Positions 6,339-7,036 of a DNA stretch of 7,036 bases are shown here, one piece after another. Source of the DNA: Atopobiaceae bacterium (GTDB lineage Bacteria; Actinomycetota; Coriobacteriia; Coriobacteriales; Atopobiaceae); NCBI GenBank assembly GCA_015258485.1, contig JABZIF010000051.1, forward strand, positions 1 through 7,036. The letters are read 5' to 3'. The stretch's first letter is position 1; the number at the start of each line of letters is the position of its first letter. Position numbers and translations under genes: made by a program. The notes under the pieces are model-generated. The model was not told the DNA's origin, did no database searches, and saw only the letters and a list, made by a program, of their open reading frames with translations.

Positions 6339-6369
6339 GTTTCGACGAACGGTAACCGTTTGGCGAAAC
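6339..6369. repeat. 31-nt near-perfect inverted repeat
   Basis: GTTTCG (6339-6344) pairs with CGAAAC (6364-6369) and AACGGT (6348-6353) with ACCGTT (6355-6360), around a single central A at 6354. Of the three intervening pairs one is C-G, one G-T and one a mismatch. There is no T-tract on either side, so it does not look like a terminator. A one-base loop suits a protein-binding DNA site better than an RNA hairpin. The left half itself contains the palindrome TTCGACGAA. It lies 116 bp upstream of the ydcF-like gene and in front of the CobW remnant; which one it serves, if any, is unclear. Confidence 0.6.
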
Positions 6370-6402
6370 GTATAAAAATTTTGAAGGATGATTCGATAAT
6401 TA

Positions 6403-6436
6403 GCATATTTATATGCACGTTATAGTACAGTGCATA
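6403..6436. repeat. Two overlapping inverted repeats (GCATA half-sites)
   Basis: GCATAT (6403-6408) and ATATGC (6411-6416) form one inverted repeat with a 2-nt centre. TATGCAC (6412-6418) and GTGCATA (6430-6436) form a second with 11 nt between the arms, reusing the middle half-site. Three related half-sites in 34 bp suggest an operator-like cluster, but AT-rich sequence makes short palindromes common. The right part overlaps the region where the CobW remnant may begin. Confidence 0.4.
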
Positions 6437-6776
6437 GAACGGCACACCCTTTTACAGGACTTCATGACTACCTGAGGGTACGCTACCTTGCGGTAATCAG
6501 TGGGTCAAGTTTGACCTGGTAGAGCATGCGTGGGCAATTACGGGCGACGAGCCTCAAGAAGAGTCTAGGTGTGTGTTTATTGGTTGCGGCTTGCCGCGTC
6601 ATGGACTTCGTGAAGTATTTGTGCCGGCATTCTGGCACGAGCAGTCGGACCTTGCTGATGAGCATGACCATTCACATTGCGATCACGAGCATGGCCACTG
6701 TGAGCACGAGGGTCACGTGCACGGTGAGCACAACGAGCACGAGGACCACGAGCACGGCGAACACCATGAGTACTGA
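6421..6776 (+). pseudogene. C-terminal remnant of a CobW/ZNG1-type GTPase metallochaperone with His-rich tail
   Basis: The frame ending at 6774-6776 (TGA) contains WAITGDEPQEESR then CVFIGCGLPRHGL, matching the end of CobW C-terminal domains ('GDRRQELVFIG.GLD...L'). It runs into a tail with 15 His and 2 Cys in its last 38 residues. CobW-family GTPases deliver metal ions, often zinc, to client enzymes; His-rich stretches in them bind metal. The N-terminal GTPase domain (Walker A, CxCC motif) is missing. The readable frame is closed upstream by TGA at 6465-6467, and the likely earlier part of the domain (STVHRTAHPFTGLHDYL, about 6424-6474) sits in another frame, implying a frameshift and a deletion. 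The only usable start in the main frame is GTG at 6573, with no good ribosome site, so a 67-aa peptide is possible but unlikely. The 5' boundary is uncertain. Confidence 0.68.
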
Positions 6777-6785
6777 GTTGTGTAG

Positions 6786-7028
6786 CTCGTAAAACTTGCA
6801 ACTAAAAGAACCTCCAACTTCATTTTAGGTTTCATGGTGAACAAAAAATATCCCGCAGTACACAGTGTGATGAATAAGATTACCGGTGTGATACTTCTTC
6901 TCTTACCACTAACATTTACACGAATCGACCTACGTTATAGTGGAGTATTCGCATGTGTTGTAGCAACCTTTGCTGCGATATAGGAGGGACATTGGATCAG
7001 GACCGGAAAGGCTGATGTTAATGATTAA
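6786..7028 (+). pseudogene. C-terminal remnant of a CDP-alcohol phosphatidyltransferase with in-frame amber codon
   Basis: One frame reads KKYPAVHSVMNKITGVILLL, then LPLTFTRIDLRYSG and VVATFAAI, then TAG at 6981-6983, and continues EGHWIRTGKADVND to TAA at 7026-7028. I recognise this as the end of a CDP-alcohol phosphatidyltransferase-like family (membrane enzymes that join a CDP-activated lipid to an alcohol such as glycerol phosphate). In it the broken position is normally glutamine ('ATFAAIQEGH..RTG'), so CAG became TAG. Two hydrophobic helices are visible. The catalytic DG..AR..D motif and the N-terminal half are absent; the frame upstream is closed by TAG at 6783-6785. An ATG at 6834 could start a 49-aa peptide, but no ribosome site precedes it. 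It begins just after the CobW remnant. Confidence 0.66.
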
Positions 7029-7036
7029 GTGCGAAA

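Noticed and set aside
6526..6792. 88-codon + strand and 74-codon - strand open frames over the His-rich region
   Set aside because: They are frame shadows of the repetitive GAG-CAC codons of the metallochaperone tail, giving Thr/Ser- and Arg/Ala-rich low-complexity products.

Overview
The window looks like an accessory stretch of a low-to-mid GC (roughly 42-44 % by eye) bacterial chromosome. Three things suggest the organism: the edge of a type II-like CRISPR array, a metallo-beta-lactamase gene paired with a DUF3006 gene, and a remnant of a CDP-alcohol phosphatidyltransferase whose C-terminus I associate with Clostridia and Coriobacteriia. A low-GC actinomycete (Coriobacteriia, Atopobiaceae-like) or a Bacillota member is my best guess. 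This is inference, not a firm assignment.

Left end (1-342, + strand): the last two and a half repeats of a 36-nt-repeat / 30-nt-spacer CRISPR array enter from the left and end in a decayed terminal repeat (122-157). The leader and cas genes must lie outside the window. About 60 bp further on is what looks like a free-standing small RNA gene. It has a perfect TTGACA -35 box, a fair -10 box, a transcript of about 95 nt whose 5' and 3' parts pair in a tRNA-like cloverleaf, and an intrinsic terminator.

Centre (374-4955, - strand): a compact four-gene operon. In transcription order it encodes a 740-aa CPA1-type Na+/H+ antiporter (TTG start), a 248-aa alpha/beta-hydrolase of the siderophore-esterase-like group (6 bp later), a 446-aa membrane-anchored ComEC-type metallo-beta-lactamase protein with an N-terminal TM2-like domain (38 bp later), and a 76-aa DUF3006 protein overlapping the previous gene by ATGA. 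The close spacing argues for one transcript. The antiporter handles cation/pH homeostasis; the lactamase domain probably sits outside the membrane. Why these four belong together is not evident from the sequence.

Right of centre (5150-6223, - strand): a membrane-anchored YdcF/SanA-like DUF218 protein with its own ribosome binding site and leader.

Right end (6224-7036): no intact gene. The first part holds a 31-nt inverted repeat and a cluster of overlapping inverted repeats. Next come two + strand gene remnants: the C-terminal end of a CobW/ZNG1-type GTPase metallochaperone with a histidine-rich metal-binding tail, and the C-terminal end of a CDP-alcohol phosphatidyltransferase broken by an in-frame amber codon. 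This end looks like a decaying segment, in contrast to the tightly packed operon.
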